Shown here: positions 16,504 to 25,586 of the stretch, in pieces
How the letters are laid out: every line of letters starts with the position of its first letter
How positions within the stretch are numbered: the first letter of the stretch is position 1
From: Microbacterium testaceum
GTDB lineage: Bacteria > Actinomycetota > Actinomycetes > Actinomycetales > Microbacteriaceae
Length of the DNA: 64,000 nucleotides
Reading direction: 5' to 3'
Assembly (NCBI RefSeq): GCF_006539145.1
Contig: NZ_BJML01000006.1
Span: 166,926-230,925, forward strand
Made by a program: the position numbers and the translations under genes
Notes under the pieces: generated by a model
Seen by the model: the letters and a program-made list of their open reading frames with translations, nothing else
Told to the model about the DNA's origin: nothing
Databases searched by the model: none

Positions 16504-17172
16504 ATGCGCCGGACGATTCCCCTCCTGACGATCGCGGTGGCTGCCGCCCTCGGGCTCAGCGCCTGCGTCCCGCAGCCCGCCCCGGAACCGACGACGACCG
16601 ACGCGGCCACCCCGTCCTTCACGCCGACGGTGAAGCCCACCGCGACGGTGTCTCCCTCCGCCGATGCCTCAGCCCCGGCGAGCGACGCCGTGCTGATCGT
16701 TCAGCTCGACGGCGCCTCCATCGCCGCGGGTTCGACGCTCGAGTACTCGCTCGCCGCGGTCGACGCGTGGACGGCCGCGCTGGGCATCGCACCGACCCGG
16801 TCGGCGGTGGAAGGCCCGTACGGCGGCGATTCCGAGCTCACCGCCCTCGAGTGGCCGGGTTTCACGCTGACCGTGCCGAACGACGGGTCGACACGCGGCG
16901 CCTCCGTTCGCGTCTCCTCGCCCACGGTCGCCGGCCACCCCGTGGTCACCAGCGGTGGCATCGGTGTCGGCTCGACCCGAGCCGAGGCCGTCGCGGCGGG
17001 CGCCACGGAGGGATTCGACTCCACCGAACTGCGGCTGGACACGCGAGACGCACCCGGGACGCAGTCGTTGCAGCGGCCGGGTGAGCTCGGCCGGCAGTAC
17101 GTGATGCTCGTCCTCGACGGCGACTCCATCGTCCAGATCATCCTGCCGGCGAACGACTACAGCGATATCTGA
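16504..17172 (+). CDS. Putative lipoprotein, function unknown
   Basis: 222 aa. A lipoprotein signal peptide is clear: MRRTIPLLTIAVAAALG, then lipobox LSAC with Cys21. It is followed by a Pro/Thr/Ser-rich tether (about 22-60) and a globular domain (about 65-222) of mixed beta character. No family is recognised. It should be anchored to the outer face of the cytoplasmic membrane. TAGCGT starts 12 bp before the ATG, consistent with a leaderless mRNA and an independent promoter. Confidence 0.75.
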   Translation: MRRTIPLLTIAVAAALGLSACVPQPAPEPTTTDAATPSFTPTVKPTATVSPSADASAPASDAVLIVQLDGASIAAGSTLEYSLAAVDAWTAALGIAPTRSAVEGPYGGDSELTALEWPGFTLTVPNDGSTRGASVRVSSPTVAGHPVVTSGGIGVGSTRAEAVAAGATEGFDSTELRLDTRDAPGTQSLQRPGELGRQYVMLVLDGDSIVQIILPANDYSDI

Positions 17173-17264
17173 TGATTTCCCGCGTCGAACGACGCGTGGA
17201 CTCTGCCGGGTGAACATCAGCATTTCCTTCTCCCGTCGCTGCGCCTCGCTCTAACGTGAACAGC

Positions 17265-17885
17265 ATGTCGTCACTCCACCTCGAACCCGGAACCATCGCC
17301 GATTGGGTCGCAGCCCTCGCCGCCGTCTTGGGGTGCATCTTGAGCATTTTCGCGCTCCGCGTAGCCCTCGCCGCGAACAAAACCGCAGATGAGACGCGTC
17401 AAGCGGCTGTTGTCGCGGCGCGCGATTCTGCCACGCGCGAAGCGCAGCGAGACGAGGTCGACCGTGCACGCGATCGGCGCCAGTTGGCCGGCAGCGTCGC
17501 CTCGTGGTGGGCAGCCGACCGAGAAGAGAACGGCCGCAGATATGGGGTTGTGGTCTCGAACCAGAGCCCCACGTCCGCCGTGTTCTACGACGTTGAGGTG
17601 CAGGTGGCGGGACCAGGCGGCGCGACCCACACCATCCGCATGAAGGTGTTGCCGCCGGGCCAGTTCTTCGTTCAGAAGAAGGGCCTTGCACAGCAGTCTT
17701 CCTGGGACGGTATCCCCCTGCCGGTGCGCGAGGCAGACGTTCTCGACCCCTTCACCGTCGCCGGTGATCGCTCCATCACCGTGCTGGAGTACGCCGACGG
17801 CCTCGGTACGAGGTGGCAATGGACCCCCGGCGCCGGTCTCGCAGAACTCGCCTCACCCGGACGCAGCACGACGCCGGCCTCCTGA
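17265..17885 (+). CDS. Hypothetical membrane protein with one TM and coiled coil
   Basis: 206 aa, not recognised. One hydrophobic helix near the N-terminus (about 12-36, VAALAAVLGCILSIFALRVALA) is followed by a charged Arg/Glu/Asp-rich helix (about 38-75, probable coiled coil) and a beta-rich C-terminal domain (VVVSNQSPTSAVFYDVEVQV). The layout resembles proteins with a DUF-type Ig-like domain behind a membrane anchor. Base composition is visibly less GC-rich than its neighbours. TAACGT (17252-17257) lies 13 bp before the ATG, supporting this start over the GTG at 17256. Confidence 0.65.
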   Translation: MSSLHLEPGTIADWVAALAAVLGCILSIFALRVALAANKTADETRQAAVVAARDSATREAQRDEVDRARDRRQLAGSVASWWAADREENGRRYGVVVSNQSPTSAVFYDVEVQVAGPGGATHTIRMKVLPPGQFFVQKKGLAQQSSWDGIPLPVREADVLDPFTVAGDRSITVLEYADGLGTRWQWTPGAGLAELASPGRSTTPAS

Positions 17886-17910
17886 GCGCATCCCCTCCTA
17901 GGCTGACCTC

Positions 17911-18849
17911 ATGACCAGCCTCTCCCCCGCCCAGGTCGATCGCGCTGTCGGCGCCGTGCTCGTCTCCGCCGCGGGCGACGCCCTGGGCTCGGCGTACGAG
18001 TTCGGTCCCGCGCTCGCCGACGACGTCGTCCCCGCCTTCGGCCGCGGCCACTTCGGCCACGGCGAGCGCGAGTGGACCGACGACACGAGCATGGCCGTGC
18101 CGATCCTCGACGAGCTCGCCGCCGGGCACCGACTCGAAGACCCGTCGTCGCTCGAGACCATCGTCCGACGCTGGCAGGAGTGGGCGCGCGACGCCCTCGA
18201 CGTCGGAGCGCAGACGCGCCAGGTCCTGTCCCGCATCCCCGTCGGCGGACGAATGAATGCCATCACCGCGGCATCCCGTGCCGTGCACGACGCATCGGGT
18301 CGCAGCGGAGGCAACGGCTCGCTCATGCGCACCGGACCCCTGGCCCTCGGCTACCTCGAGCGTCCCCGCGCGGAGATGGCCGCGGCGGCCGGAGCCGTCG
18401 CCCGCCTGACCCACTGGGAGGACGACAATCTCGACGCGTGCGCCCTGTGGTGCGGGGCCGTCCGCCACGGCATCCTGACGGGAGAGCTCGACATGCGCGC
18501 GCAGCTCGACCTCGTGCCCGCCGAGCGCCGGGATCACTGGGCCGACCTGATCGAGGCGACCGAGGGCCGCCATCCGCGGGACTTCCAGCAGGCGAACGGC
18601 TGGATCGTACGGGCGTTCCAGGGTGCACTTTCGGCGGTTGCCGGTGCGGCCTCGCCTCTAGACGCGATCGAGCGTGCCGTCCGTGGAGGAAACGACACTG
18701 ACACCGTCGCCGCGATCGCCGGTTCGCTGGCGGGTGCGGTCTGGGGCGCCGAGGCGCTGCCGCCCTCGCACGCCGAAGGGCTTCATGGGTGGCCGGGCAT
18801 CGACGGCTCCGAGCTCGCGCGTCGGGCGCGGGAGGCCGTGGGGGCCTGA
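17911..18849 (+). CDS. ADP-ribosylglycohydrolase (DraG family)
   Basis: 312 aa. The bimetal (Mg2+) site motifs are both present: EWTDDTSMAV near residues 54-63 and GGNDTDTVAAIAGSLAGAVWG near 270-290; AAGDALGSAYEFG (20-32) is the usual N-terminal signature. The enzyme removes ADP-ribose from protein, nucleic acid or small-molecule acceptors in the cytoplasm; the target cannot be told. No ADP-ribosyltransferase is adjacent. TAGGCT (17899-17904) precedes the ATG by 12 bp, giving a leaderless transcript. It converges on the next gene with a gap of only 7 bp. Confidence 0.9.
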   Translation: MTSLSPAQVDRAVGAVLVSAAGDALGSAYEFGPALADDVVPAFGRGHFGHGEREWTDDTSMAVPILDELAAGHRLEDPSSLETIVRRWQEWARDALDVGAQTRQVLSRIPVGGRMNAITAASRAVHDASGRSGGNGSLMRTGPLALGYLERPRAEMAAAAGAVARLTHWEDDNLDACALWCGAVRHGILTGELDMRAQLDLVPAERRDHWADLIEATEGRHPRDFQQANGWIVRAFQGALSAVAGAASPLDAIERAVRGGNDTDTVAAIAGSLAGAVWGAEALPPSHAEGLHGWPGIDGSELARRAREAVGA

Positions 18850-18856
18850 CGTCGCC

Positions 18857-19678
18857 TCAGAGCGAGGTCGCCACGCTGAACACCGTGATCAGGATCCCCA
18901 CCGGAACGAGCACGGCAGCCGCGGCGATCCCGATCCCGATCCACACCCAGCGCGACAGGCTGCGCTTCAGCCGGCGCCCCTCGGGACCGACGGATGCCGA
19001 CAGCCCCGGCGCCGCGCGATCGTCGCTATACCCGTCGGTCTGGGTCCACGCTTTCCGGCCCACCGTGGCCCGAATGCGGGCGAAGCGCTCCCAGACCGCG
19101 GGGTCGTGCAGGTCGAAGCCACCCGGGCGGTAGACGATGAGCATGTCGTCGCGCACCTCGACGTCGAGATCGCCTGTCTCGTCGATCAACAGACCCATGA
19201 GGTCGGGCGTGAAGACGTACAGGGCGTCGCGCTCGTACCCTCTCGGTGCGAAGAGATGGAAGTGCGTGTCGAAGTCGCCCTCGAGCGAGAGTCGCTGCTT
19301 GCGCTGCGGTCGGTGCTGGAGCGACGACAGGATGCCGTCGTTGCTCCGCGCATCGAGCACGAAGTGCGGCAGCTGTCTGGGCAACCGGATCGCCAGGTAG
19401 CCGAGGTTGATGCTCTTCACCGGCACGTTCACCGACACGCTCGTCCGAATCGTGACGATCCCGCTCTGGCGGACGTTCTCGGCCTTCCTCGCCCCGCCGA
19501 CGATCCGGCCGGCCTCCCACCCCGGCCCGGTGATGCGGTCCTGGACATTGCCCGCCGTGGCGTACTCCCACATGTCACCCGAGAGCGCGGGAGGCTCCGC
19601 GGTGGCCTCGTAGGTCCAGCCATTCGTTGCGGCGAAGGAGGCGAGGTCTTCGATGCGGGCGGGCTCGGGGGTGGTCAC
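18857..19678 (-). CDS. Hypothetical protein with C-terminal membrane anchor
   Basis: 273 aa, no family recognised. The soluble N-terminal part (1-235) begins with a short helix (IEDLASFAATNGWTYEA) followed by beta-rich sequence; a basic loop (RRLKRSLSR) precedes a single C-terminal hydrophobic helix (about 245-268, WIGIGIAAAAVLVPVGILITV), so the bulk is probably cytoplasmic and tail-anchored. Similar tail-anchored proteins occur beside housekeeping genes in Microbacteriaceae. TAGGGT lies 13 bp before the GTG at 19678 (leaderless), and a 7-bp inverted repeat (GTGGTCA/TGACCAC, 19692-19710) overlaps this promoter and could be an operator. Confidence 0.7.
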   Translation of the reverse strand: MTTPEPARIEDLASFAATNGWTYEATAEPPALSGDMWEYATAGNVQDRITGPGWEAGRIVGGARKAENVRQSGIVTIRTSVSVNVPVKSINLGYLAIRLPRQLPHFVLDARSNDGILSSLQHRPQRKQRLSLEGDFDTHFHLFAPRGYERDALYVFTPDLMGLLIDETGDLDVEVRDDMLIVYRPGGFDLHDPAVWERFARIRATVGRKAWTQTDGYSDDRAAPGLSASVGPEGRRLKRSLSRWVWIGIGIAAAAVLVPVGILITVFSVATSL

Positions 19679-19691
19679 GTGCCCGACCCTA

Positions 19692-19710
19692 GTGGTCAGT
19701 CATTGACCAC
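19692..19710. promoter_or_regulatory. Inverted repeat GTGGTCA-N5-TGACCAC upstream of tail-anchored protein gene
   Basis: Exact 7-bp arms separated by 5 bp immediately upstream of the TAGGGT -10 box (19686-19691) of the minus-strand gene starting at 19678. Position over the promoter suggests an operator for an unknown dimeric regulator; no regulator gene is adjacent. Confidence 0.35.
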
Positions 19711-19826
19711 GGGCCCTTAGCGTGGGGGTGGCGGGGCAACGACCACTTCTGTGCATCGTCCCCGTCCGTCGTGAACACCGAAGGCTGCGCAGGGCTACTC
19801 CCTCGGTCGCGTTATCGCATCGGAGG

Positions 19827-20282
19827 TCACTGACCGTCGTCTCCGAGCGGCCACGGCTCGTACTGCACGTCGGCGAACTCCGCGACTTCCGCTCGCAGAC
19901 GCCTCGCGATCTCCACACCGCCTTCTCGCCAGGCGTCGCGCGCGGACTCGCTCTTCCACCCGTCGACGGGATCGTACTGGGCTTCCCACAGCGTGTTCCA
20001 CTCGCCGAGCGCATCCGTCAGCGCGGTGGAAAGCCCGTACATCGCGGGGGTCGTCGTGTACCCGGCGTCCCAGGTGGGCGTCGAATCCTCCCAGAGCGGC
20101 CAGTCGCGCGAGTAATCCGGAAAGAGACGGACGACACGACGAGCTGGGGGAATGTTCGTCACGGCGCCGAGGCCCAGCGACCCGCCAGAACGGAAACTGC
20201 GGGGGGACGGCACCGCTGAACGTGAACGCGACTCGGATGATCGCTGCTCACCCCGAGCCGTGACGACGGGGAGGTGCCTCAC
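19827..20282 (-). CDS. Hypothetical acidic protein, partner of DUF4279 gene
   Basis: Up to 151 aa; the convincing protein part is the last 100 residues (RLFPDYSRDWPLWEDSTP... to the stop), rich in Trp, Asp and Glu. The GTG at 20282 overlaps the stop of the upstream DUF4279 gene (GTGA), which would give translational coupling, but the first 40 residues are Arg/Ser-rich and of low complexity; a GTG at 20162 gives a 111-aa protein and may be the true start. No family is recognised. Size, acidity and pairing with a DUF4279 protein recall immunity-type gene pairs, which is inference only. Confidence 0.55.
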   Translation of the reverse strand: MRHLPVVTARGEQRSSESRSRSAVPSPRSFRSGGSLGLGAVTNIPPARRVVRLFPDYSRDWPLWEDSTPTWDAGYTTTPAMYGLSTALTDALGEWNTLWEAQYDPVDGWKSESARDAWREGGVEIARRLRAEVAEFADVQYEPWPLGDDGQ

Positions 20283-20734
20283 GGCCCCTCACCCCTCTCC
20301 ATGTCCTCCCTGAGGAAGGCCGTGCCATAGACGTGACACCCGAGGACACTCAGTGCGTCGAGCAGGTCGGGCTCGAGAACAAATCCCCCCTGCGTGCTGT
20401 CGGAGTCTCCCGACCACCAGATGACGGTTTCTCCGCCGTCGCGGAGCTCGGCCAGCCGGTCCTTGACGGGCAGCACGCGTTCCACCAGCTTCCTCAGGGC
20501 TGAGAACCCGGTCTCGTCCTCCCCCTCCGCTTCCGGCGATTTCTCGTGAAGACTCCAGAATGTGCGCTGATACGTGAGATGTTGCGGCTTGATGTTCCGG
20601 CCGGCGCGCCCGGACGGAGTGAGATCGCCGACATCGCCGGTGCTTTCCGGTTCGATCCCCAGCATGTGGCTGATCTGCGCCACCGTGTACGTGTCGCTGT
20701 GCACGCTCAGGGATGCTCGGTTGTTCCGGATCAT
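20279..20734 (-). CDS. DUF4279 family protein
   Basis: 151 aa. The N-terminal strand-helix pattern ASLSVHSDTYTVAQISHMLGIEPES is characteristic of DUF4279 proteins, small alpha/beta proteins often found in polymorphic-toxin or immunity neighbourhoods but of unproven function. The C-terminal part (LEPDLLDALSVLGCHVYG) matches the usual end. TAACGT begins 13 bp before the ATG on the minus strand, so the transcript is probably leaderless and also covers the downstream hypothetical gene. Family assignment is by pattern recognition, moderately sure. Confidence 0.7.
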   Translation of the reverse strand: MIRNNRASLSVHSDTYTVAQISHMLGIEPESTGDVGDLTPSGRAGRNIKPQHLTYQRTFWSLHEKSPEAEGEDETGFSALRKLVERVLPVKDRLAELRDGGETVIWWSGDSDSTQGGFVLEPDLLDALSVLGCHVYGTAFLREDMERGEGP

Positions 20735-20910
20735 GGGCGCAACGTTATCGCGCCGGCCGACTGCGCATTCACCCCGTCGCCGCCGTCCGCCCGCGAGTCA
20801 CGGCCCTACGGCTGTCACAGCGGCGGGGCACGTGCGCGAAGCGCGGTACGGACAGGTCGCGGCGTGCGGGGCGGCCCGGACTAGCTCTGCGCCGCGCCTT
20901 CACGGGCGGT

Positions 20911-21984
20911 TCAATTGTTGAAGCGGAACTCCACCACGTCGCCGTCTTGCATGACGTAGTCCTTGCCCTCGAGGCGTGCCTTGCCCTTCGCGCGGGCCTC
21001 GGCGACCGAGCCGAGTTCGACGAGGTCGTCGAACGAGATGACCTCGGCCTTGATGAAGCCCTTCTCGAAGTCGGTGTGGATGACACCAGCGGCCTGCGGC
21101 GCCTTCGCGCCCTGCGGGATTGTCCAGGCACGCGCTTCCTTGGGACCTGCGGTGAGGTAGGTCTGCAGGCCCAGTGTGTCGAACCCGATGCGGGCGAGCT
21201 GGTCGAGGCCCGACTCGTCCTGTCCGGTCGACGCGAGCAGCTCGGCCGCGTCCTCAGGGTCGAGGTCGATGAGTTCCGACTCGATCTTCGCGTCGAGGAA
21301 CACGGCCTTGGCGGGCGCGACCAGCGCGGCGAGCTCGTCCTTACGGGCCTGGTCGGTGAGGACGGCCTCGTCGACGTTGAAGACGAAGATGAACGGCTTC
21401 GCGGTAAGCAGTCCCAGCTCGCGGATCGGCGAGAGGTCGATTCCGGATGCCGACAGCAGCACGCCGCGCTGAAGGGCGTCTTGCGCGGCCTTCGCGGCTT
21501 CGAGCACCGAGGGGTCGAGCTTCTTGCCCTTAACCTCTTTCTCGTACCGGGTGATGGCCTTCTCGAGCGTTTGGAGGTCGGCGAGCTGCAGCTCGGCGTT
21601 GATGGTCTCCATGTCGTTGGCCGGGTTGACCGAACCGTCGACGTGGACCACGTCGTCGTCGGCGAATCCGCGAACGACCTGGGCGATGGCATCCGCTTCA
21701 CGGATGTTCGCGAGGAACTGGTTGCCGAGGCCCTCGCCCTCGCTGGCCCCGCGGACGATGCCCGCGATGTCGACGAACGACACCGCAGCGGGCACGAGCC
21801 GCTCGCTGCCGAACACGTCAGCGAGCTTCTGCAGGCGCACATCGGGAAGGTTCACGACCCCGACGTTCGGCTCGATGGTGGCGAACGGGTAGTTCGCCGC
21901 GAGCACCGAGTTCTTGGTCAGAGCGTTGAAGAGGGTCGACTTTCCGACGTTGGGAAGGCCGACGATTCCGATGGTAAGAGCCAC
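20911..21984 (-). CDS. ychF: Redox-regulated ATPase YchF (Obg-related)
   Basis: 357 aa, full length. The P-loop is GLPNVGKSTLFNALT (residues 8-22), followed by FATIEPNVGVV, the DxxG-type VDIAGIVRGAS and NVDE in place of the GTPase NKxD motif, the change that gives YchF/OLA1 its ATP preference. The coiled-coil region and C-terminal TGS domain (ending VEFRFNN) are present. It binds ribosomes and modulates translation and stress responses. The start is GTG; TAACCT lies 14 bp upstream, so a leaderless transcript is plausible. Confidence 0.96.
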   Translation of the reverse strand: MALTIGIVGLPNVGKSTLFNALTKNSVLAANYPFATIEPNVGVVNLPDVRLQKLADVFGSERLVPAAVSFVDIAGIVRGASEGEGLGNQFLANIREADAIAQVVRGFADDDVVHVDGSVNPANDMETINAELQLADLQTLEKAITRYEKEVKGKKLDPSVLEAAKAAQDALQRGVLLSASGIDLSPIRELGLLTAKPFIFVFNVDEAVLTDQARKDELAALVAPAKAVFLDAKIESELIDLDPEDAAELLASTGQDESGLDQLARIGFDTLGLQTYLTAGPKEARAWTIPQGAKAPQAAGVIHTDFEKGFIKAEVISFDDLVELGSVAEARAKGKARLEGKDYVMQDGDVVEFRFNN

Positions 21985-22024
21985 GGGAGTCCAGGTTACC
22001 CGGCCTGGAGCCCGGTCACCCGCG

Positions 22025-22774
22025 TCACGGCCGCCGCGCGCGGAACGCGTGGGTCACGTACGGCAACGCGACCGACCCTCCGTCGGCGAGTTCGGGAACG
22101 GATGCCACGACCCCGTCGACCGCGGCCTCGATGCCCGCGCGCTTCTCGGGGCTGGCCGTGATGATGTCGCTTCGCGAGACGACGAGGTCGCGCAGTTGCG
22201 GCAGAGTGATCCGCCTCTCCCACGACCATTCACGGTGCTCGAGCTCGCCGTAGGGCTCGGCGACGCGCGGACCGGTCGTGGCGAGGAGGACCTCGGCGTT
22301 CGACCCGCCCATGGCCGCGGTGAGCCGCCGCACCCAGTCGACCCGGTCGTCGCGGATGTTCCAGATGAGCCCGAGCACTCCCCCGCTGCGAAGCACGCGC
22401 GCGGTCTCGAGCGAGGCCGGCTCGACGTCGACCCAGTGCCAGGCCTGGCCCATGACGACGGCGTCCAGGCCAGAATCGGGCAGGGGCAGGTTCTCGGCCA
22501 TCCCGACGAACGTGGGCACACCCCGCGCGTTCTCTCGCAGGCTCGCGAGCATGTCGGCATCCGGATCGACCGCCACCACGTCGGCGCCGAGCTCGACGAC
22601 AGCGCGGGTGAGCTTGCCCGTCCCCGCTCCGACATCGGCGACGCGCAACGCGCGACCGGGCTCCCGCACGGGGTCGAGGAGCCAGGCCACGGCGCCGGAC
22701 GGATACCCCGGACGCCCGGATTCGTAGGCGGAGGCCGCCTGCCCGAACGAGGTCGACTTCTCGCGATCGGTCAT
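22025..22774 (-). CDS. Class I SAM-dependent methyltransferase
   Basis: 249 aa. SAM-binding motif I is VADVGAGTGKLTRAVV (about 47-62), with VAVDPDADML as motif II, and an EGxAExLP-like region (GMAENLPLPD) followed by DAVVMGQAWHW, typical of Methyltransf_11/UbiE-like proteins. The N-terminal FGQAASAYESGRPGYP is common in the group acting on small molecules. Substrate unknown. The ATG at 22774 is supported by TAGGGT 13 bp upstream; the long N-terminal extension of the open frame is Arg/Pro-rich and not credible. Confidence 0.88.
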   Translation of the reverse strand: MTDREKSTSFGQAASAYESGRPGYPSGAVAWLLDPVREPGRALRVADVGAGTGKLTRAVVELGADVVAVDPDADMLASLRENARGVPTFVGMAENLPLPDSGLDAVVMGQAWHWVDVEPASLETARVLRSGGVLGLIWNIRDDRVDWVRRLTAAMGGSNAEVLLATTGPRVAEPYGELEHREWSWERRITLPQLRDLVVSRSDIITASPEKRAGIEAAVDGVVASVPELADGGSVALPYVTHAFRARRP

Positions 22775-22781
22775 GCCCACG

Positions 22782-22787
22782 ACCCTA
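22782..22787 (-). promoter_or_regulatory. Leaderless-type -10 box (TAGGGT) for the methyltransferase
   Basis: TAGGGT on the minus strand starts 13 bp before the ATG at 22774. It decides between that start and the much longer open frame. Confidence 0.45.
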
Positions 22788-23034
22788 CGCCGCCCCTCCG
22801 ACACCCTCCGTTGAATCGGGGCAGCGGGACGCGCACGGCCCTCCGTCGTCGACCCGCCCCGCGGAGTCGGAGTGCGACCCGCCGTCGGTGGATTCCGGAA
22901 GCCGGCGGGCCGTCGACGACCTCCGCTCGACGGCACGTGTGGGTCGCCTCGGGGGCGAGCAGATACCAGGGCTGTACGACCCCGCCCCGGCGCGCCTCCT
23001 CCGCAACGCGGCGGTCCCGGCACAGGGTGGAGTC

Positions 23035-23628
23035 GTGGCTCTGGACTTCACCGCGATCGATTTCGAGACGGCGAATTCCAGCGGTGCGTCCGCGTGCGCG
23101 GTGGGTCTGGCCCGTGTTCGCGACGGCCGCGTGGTCGCCACAGCGGCCTGGCTCATCAAGCCGCCGGCGGGTCACGACCACTTCGCTCCCATCAACGTCG
23201 GGATCCATGGCATCCAGTCTTCCGATGTCGTGAACGCGCCCGGCTGGTCGGCGCAGCTCGCGCGTCTCACCTCCTTTGCGGGAGCGGACGTCCTGGTCGC
23301 GCACAACGCCGGTTTCGATATGTCGGTGCTGCGCCGCGCGTGCGCCGCGACCGGCGACGACTGCCCGCCCTACCGTTACCTGTGCAGCGTGCAGATGTCG
23401 CGTAAGACCTACACGCTCGACTCGTACCGCCTTCCGCTCGTCGCCGCCGAGGCCGGATGCTCTCCCTTCGCGCACCACGATGCTCTCGCCGATGCGGTGG
23501 CCTGTGCCGAGATCACGATCGACTGCGCCCGCCGCGCCGGTGTCGACGACGTGCACGCCCTCGCCGCCCACCTCGGCGTGCGGGTCTCGCAGATCGTCGC
23601 CGAGCCCGCCGAGCGCGCGGTCGCCTGA
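23035..23628 (+). CDS. 3'-5' exonuclease, DnaQ/epsilon-like
   Basis: 197 aa. DEDDh motifs are visible: Exo I FTAIDFETANSSG (Asp-x-Glu near residue 6), Exo II VAHNAGFDMSVL (Asp at about 95), and Exo III with AHHDALADAVACAEI containing the His and Asp (about 145-152). It is a stand-alone exonuclease domain of the type that trims DNA or RNA 3' ends. The GTG at 23035 follows GGTGGAG and gives a protein starting directly at the fold; upstream in-frame ATG codons at 22888 yield a low-complexity leader. It is followed 54 bp later by rmuC. Confidence 0.88.
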   Translation: MALDFTAIDFETANSSGASACAVGLARVRDGRVVATAAWLIKPPAGHDHFAPINVGIHGIQSSDVVNAPGWSAQLARLTSFAGADVLVAHNAGFDMSVLRRACAATGDDCPPYRYLCSVQMSRKTYTLDSYRLPLVAAEAGCSPFAHHDALADAVACAEITIDCARRAGVDDVHALAAHLGVRVSQIVAEPAERAVA

Positions 23629-23682
23629 GTCGCGTCGGCCCGTCTTTCCGCGGATGTCGGACGTCTGGTGCAAGCTGACCCC

Positions 23683-25014
23683 ATGGATGCCATCGCCCTC
23701 CTCTTCGTGATCCTCGCCCTCGCTCTCGGCGTCGGCGGCGGGTGGTTCACAGGGTCCTCGCGCGCCGCAGCTCGCAACGCCGTCGAGCACCAGGCCCTCG
23801 GGGCGCGGGTCGCCGCAGCCGAGACCGCGCGCGCGGGAGTGCAGGCGCAGCTCGATCATCAGGTGTCGCTGTACCGCGAACTGGTGGGGCAATCGCGCGC
23901 CGATCAAGCAGCCCGCGAAGAGCGCGAGCGACGAGAGCAGACCGTCCTGCGCGCCCTCGACCCGGTGCGCGAGACGCTCGACGCCATGCAGCGCAAGGTC
24001 GACGGTCTCGAGCGCGATCGCGTCGAGCAGTACTCCGCACTCGGCGAGCAGTTGCGCCTGTCCCGCGAAGCCGACGAGGCTCTGCGTGCCACCACGGAGT
24101 CTCTGGCCTCGGCCATGCGTTCGGGAACCACGCGCGGCGTCTGGGGCGAGACGCAACTACGGCGGGTCGTCGAAGCCGCCGGGCTCACGCGCTACGTCGA
24201 CTTCGACCTGCAGACCGCGATCTCGAGCGACGCCGGAGCCGGTCGCCCCGATATGGTCGTGCGGCTCCCCGGCGGTAAGTCCCTGGCGGTGGATGCCAAG
24301 ACCCCCCTCGACGCGTACCTGCAGGCGAGCGCCATCCCGGTGACGGCGCACGGCGACGACGGGGCCCGTCGGGCAGCACTCCTGACCAAACACGCCCGCG
24401 CGGTGCGCGCCCATGTCGACGCGCTGGCGAAGAAGGCGTACTGGGCGGGCCTCACCACGAGCCCGGAGTTCGTCGTGTGCTTCCTCCCGAGCGAGTCGCT
24501 GCTGGCCTCGGCCCTCGACGAAGATCCGACCCTGCTCGACTACGCCTTCACCCGTCGCGTCGCCCTCGCTTCCCCCGTGAACCTCTGGGCGGTGCTCAAG
24601 ACCGTCGCCTTCACATGGACGCAGCAAGACGTCTCCGACGAAGCGCGCACGCTCTTCGCTCTGGGCACCGAACTCTACGAGCGCATCGGCAAGCTTGCTG
24701 AACACGCCAACGACCTGCGCCGAGCGATCGAGAAGACTGTCGACAGCTACAACCGATTCGCCGGGTCGCTGGAGTCGCGCGTGCTCGTCACGGCGCGGAA
24801 GTTCCCCGGTATCGACGAGACGAAGCTCGACGCGGTCGCCGCTCCCGTCGCGCTCGAGGCAGCTCCGCGTCGGTGGACCGCACCGGAGATGATCGAGGAT
24901 CTCGAGGGAACCGGCGAGGTCACGCAATCACCGGTCGACGAAGACGGGGCGACCACGAGGGCCGATCTGGGTGACATCCGTCAGCGAGCAGGGCTCTCCG
25001 ACGCCGGGTCGTGA
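23683..25014 (+). CDS. rmuC: DNA recombination protein RmuC homologue
   Basis: 443 aa. One N-terminal membrane helix (about 2-24) is followed by a coiled coil (about 30-150, rich in Glu/Arg/Ala) and a restriction-endonuclease-like domain with GVWGETQLRRVVEAAGL, DMVVRLPGGKSLAVDAKTPLDAYL (Asp...Asp-x-Lys nuclease-type motif) and EFVVCFLPSESLL. RmuC limits inversions and is thought to cut DNA structures in recombination or defence against foreign DNA. Start at ATG 23683; a GTG at 23668 would add five residues. Confidence 0.92.
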   Translation: MDAIALLFVILALALGVGGGWFTGSSRAAARNAVEHQALGARVAAAETARAGVQAQLDHQVSLYRELVGQSRADQAAREERERREQTVLRALDPVRETLDAMQRKVDGLERDRVEQYSALGEQLRLSREADEALRATTESLASAMRSGTTRGVWGETQLRRVVEAAGLTRYVDFDLQTAISSDAGAGRPDMVVRLPGGKSLAVDAKTPLDAYLQASAIPVTAHGDDGARRAALLTKHARAVRAHVDALAKKAYWAGLTTSPEFVVCFLPSESLLASALDEDPTLLDYAFTRRVALASPVNLWAVLKTVAFTWTQQDVSDEARTLFALGTELYERIGKLAEHANDLRRAIEKTVDSYNRFAGSLESRVLVTARKFPGIDETKLDAVAAPVALEAAPRRWTAPEMIEDLEGTGEVTQSPVDEDGATTRADLGDIRQRAGLSDAGS

Positions 25015-25129
25015 GCGTCCGCCGCGTCGCGCGAAAGTGCTCGCGCGCGTCGGGGCGCCATACCAGGTGGGAGGGGTCGAGAAGCGGATGTCGCAGGTCG
25101 AACACTCGGCGACGGAACAGGAAGAAGGC

Positions 25130-25339
25130 TCAGGCCCCGCCGGGAACCCAGCTCAACAGGCTCACCACGGCCGCCGAGACGGCGACGAACGCCCCGACCA
25201 TCCACCACGCGCTGACCTCGTGGCCCTCGTCGCGGCGCACGCGCAGCAGAACATCGGGACGACGCGCGGGGTCGACCGCGCTGGCGATGACCGCCTGTGC
25301 ACCTGTCTGAGGTGCGGTGTGATTCGTCGGAGCTGCCAT
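25130..25339 (-). CDS. Small hypothetical membrane protein
   Basis: 69 aa. The first 45 residues are polar, with the basic stretch RRPDVLLRVRRDEGHE; a single hydrophobic helix (about 46-65, WWMVGAFVAVSAAVVSLLSW) closes the protein, so it is probably a tail-anchored small membrane protein. ATG at 25339 preceded by an AAGGGGGA ribosome-binding site; the longer upstream reading is Arg-rich noise. No family recognised. Confidence 0.6.
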   Translation of the reverse strand: MAAPTNHTAPQTGAQAVIASAVDPARRPDVLLRVRRDEGHEVSAWWMVGAFVAVSAAVVSLLSWVPGGA

Positions 25340-25586
25340 GGACGATCCCCCTTCGGGTCTCGGAAGTACACAGCGTCGCCGTTGACACTGCGTTCGATTC
25401 TGCCAGACACGGCCTCCGGGGCCGGTCACGCTTGCGTCACGACACGCCCGGCTGTATCTGCACATCGCGGGATTCTCGCCGCGTCGCGGTTCCCCCGGGC
25501 GCCGGAGCGCACTGGATCGCCGGGACCTCGCCCTACCGCCGAGACCGCATTCCGCTGACACGACAGTTGCGACCTTCAACCGATTT

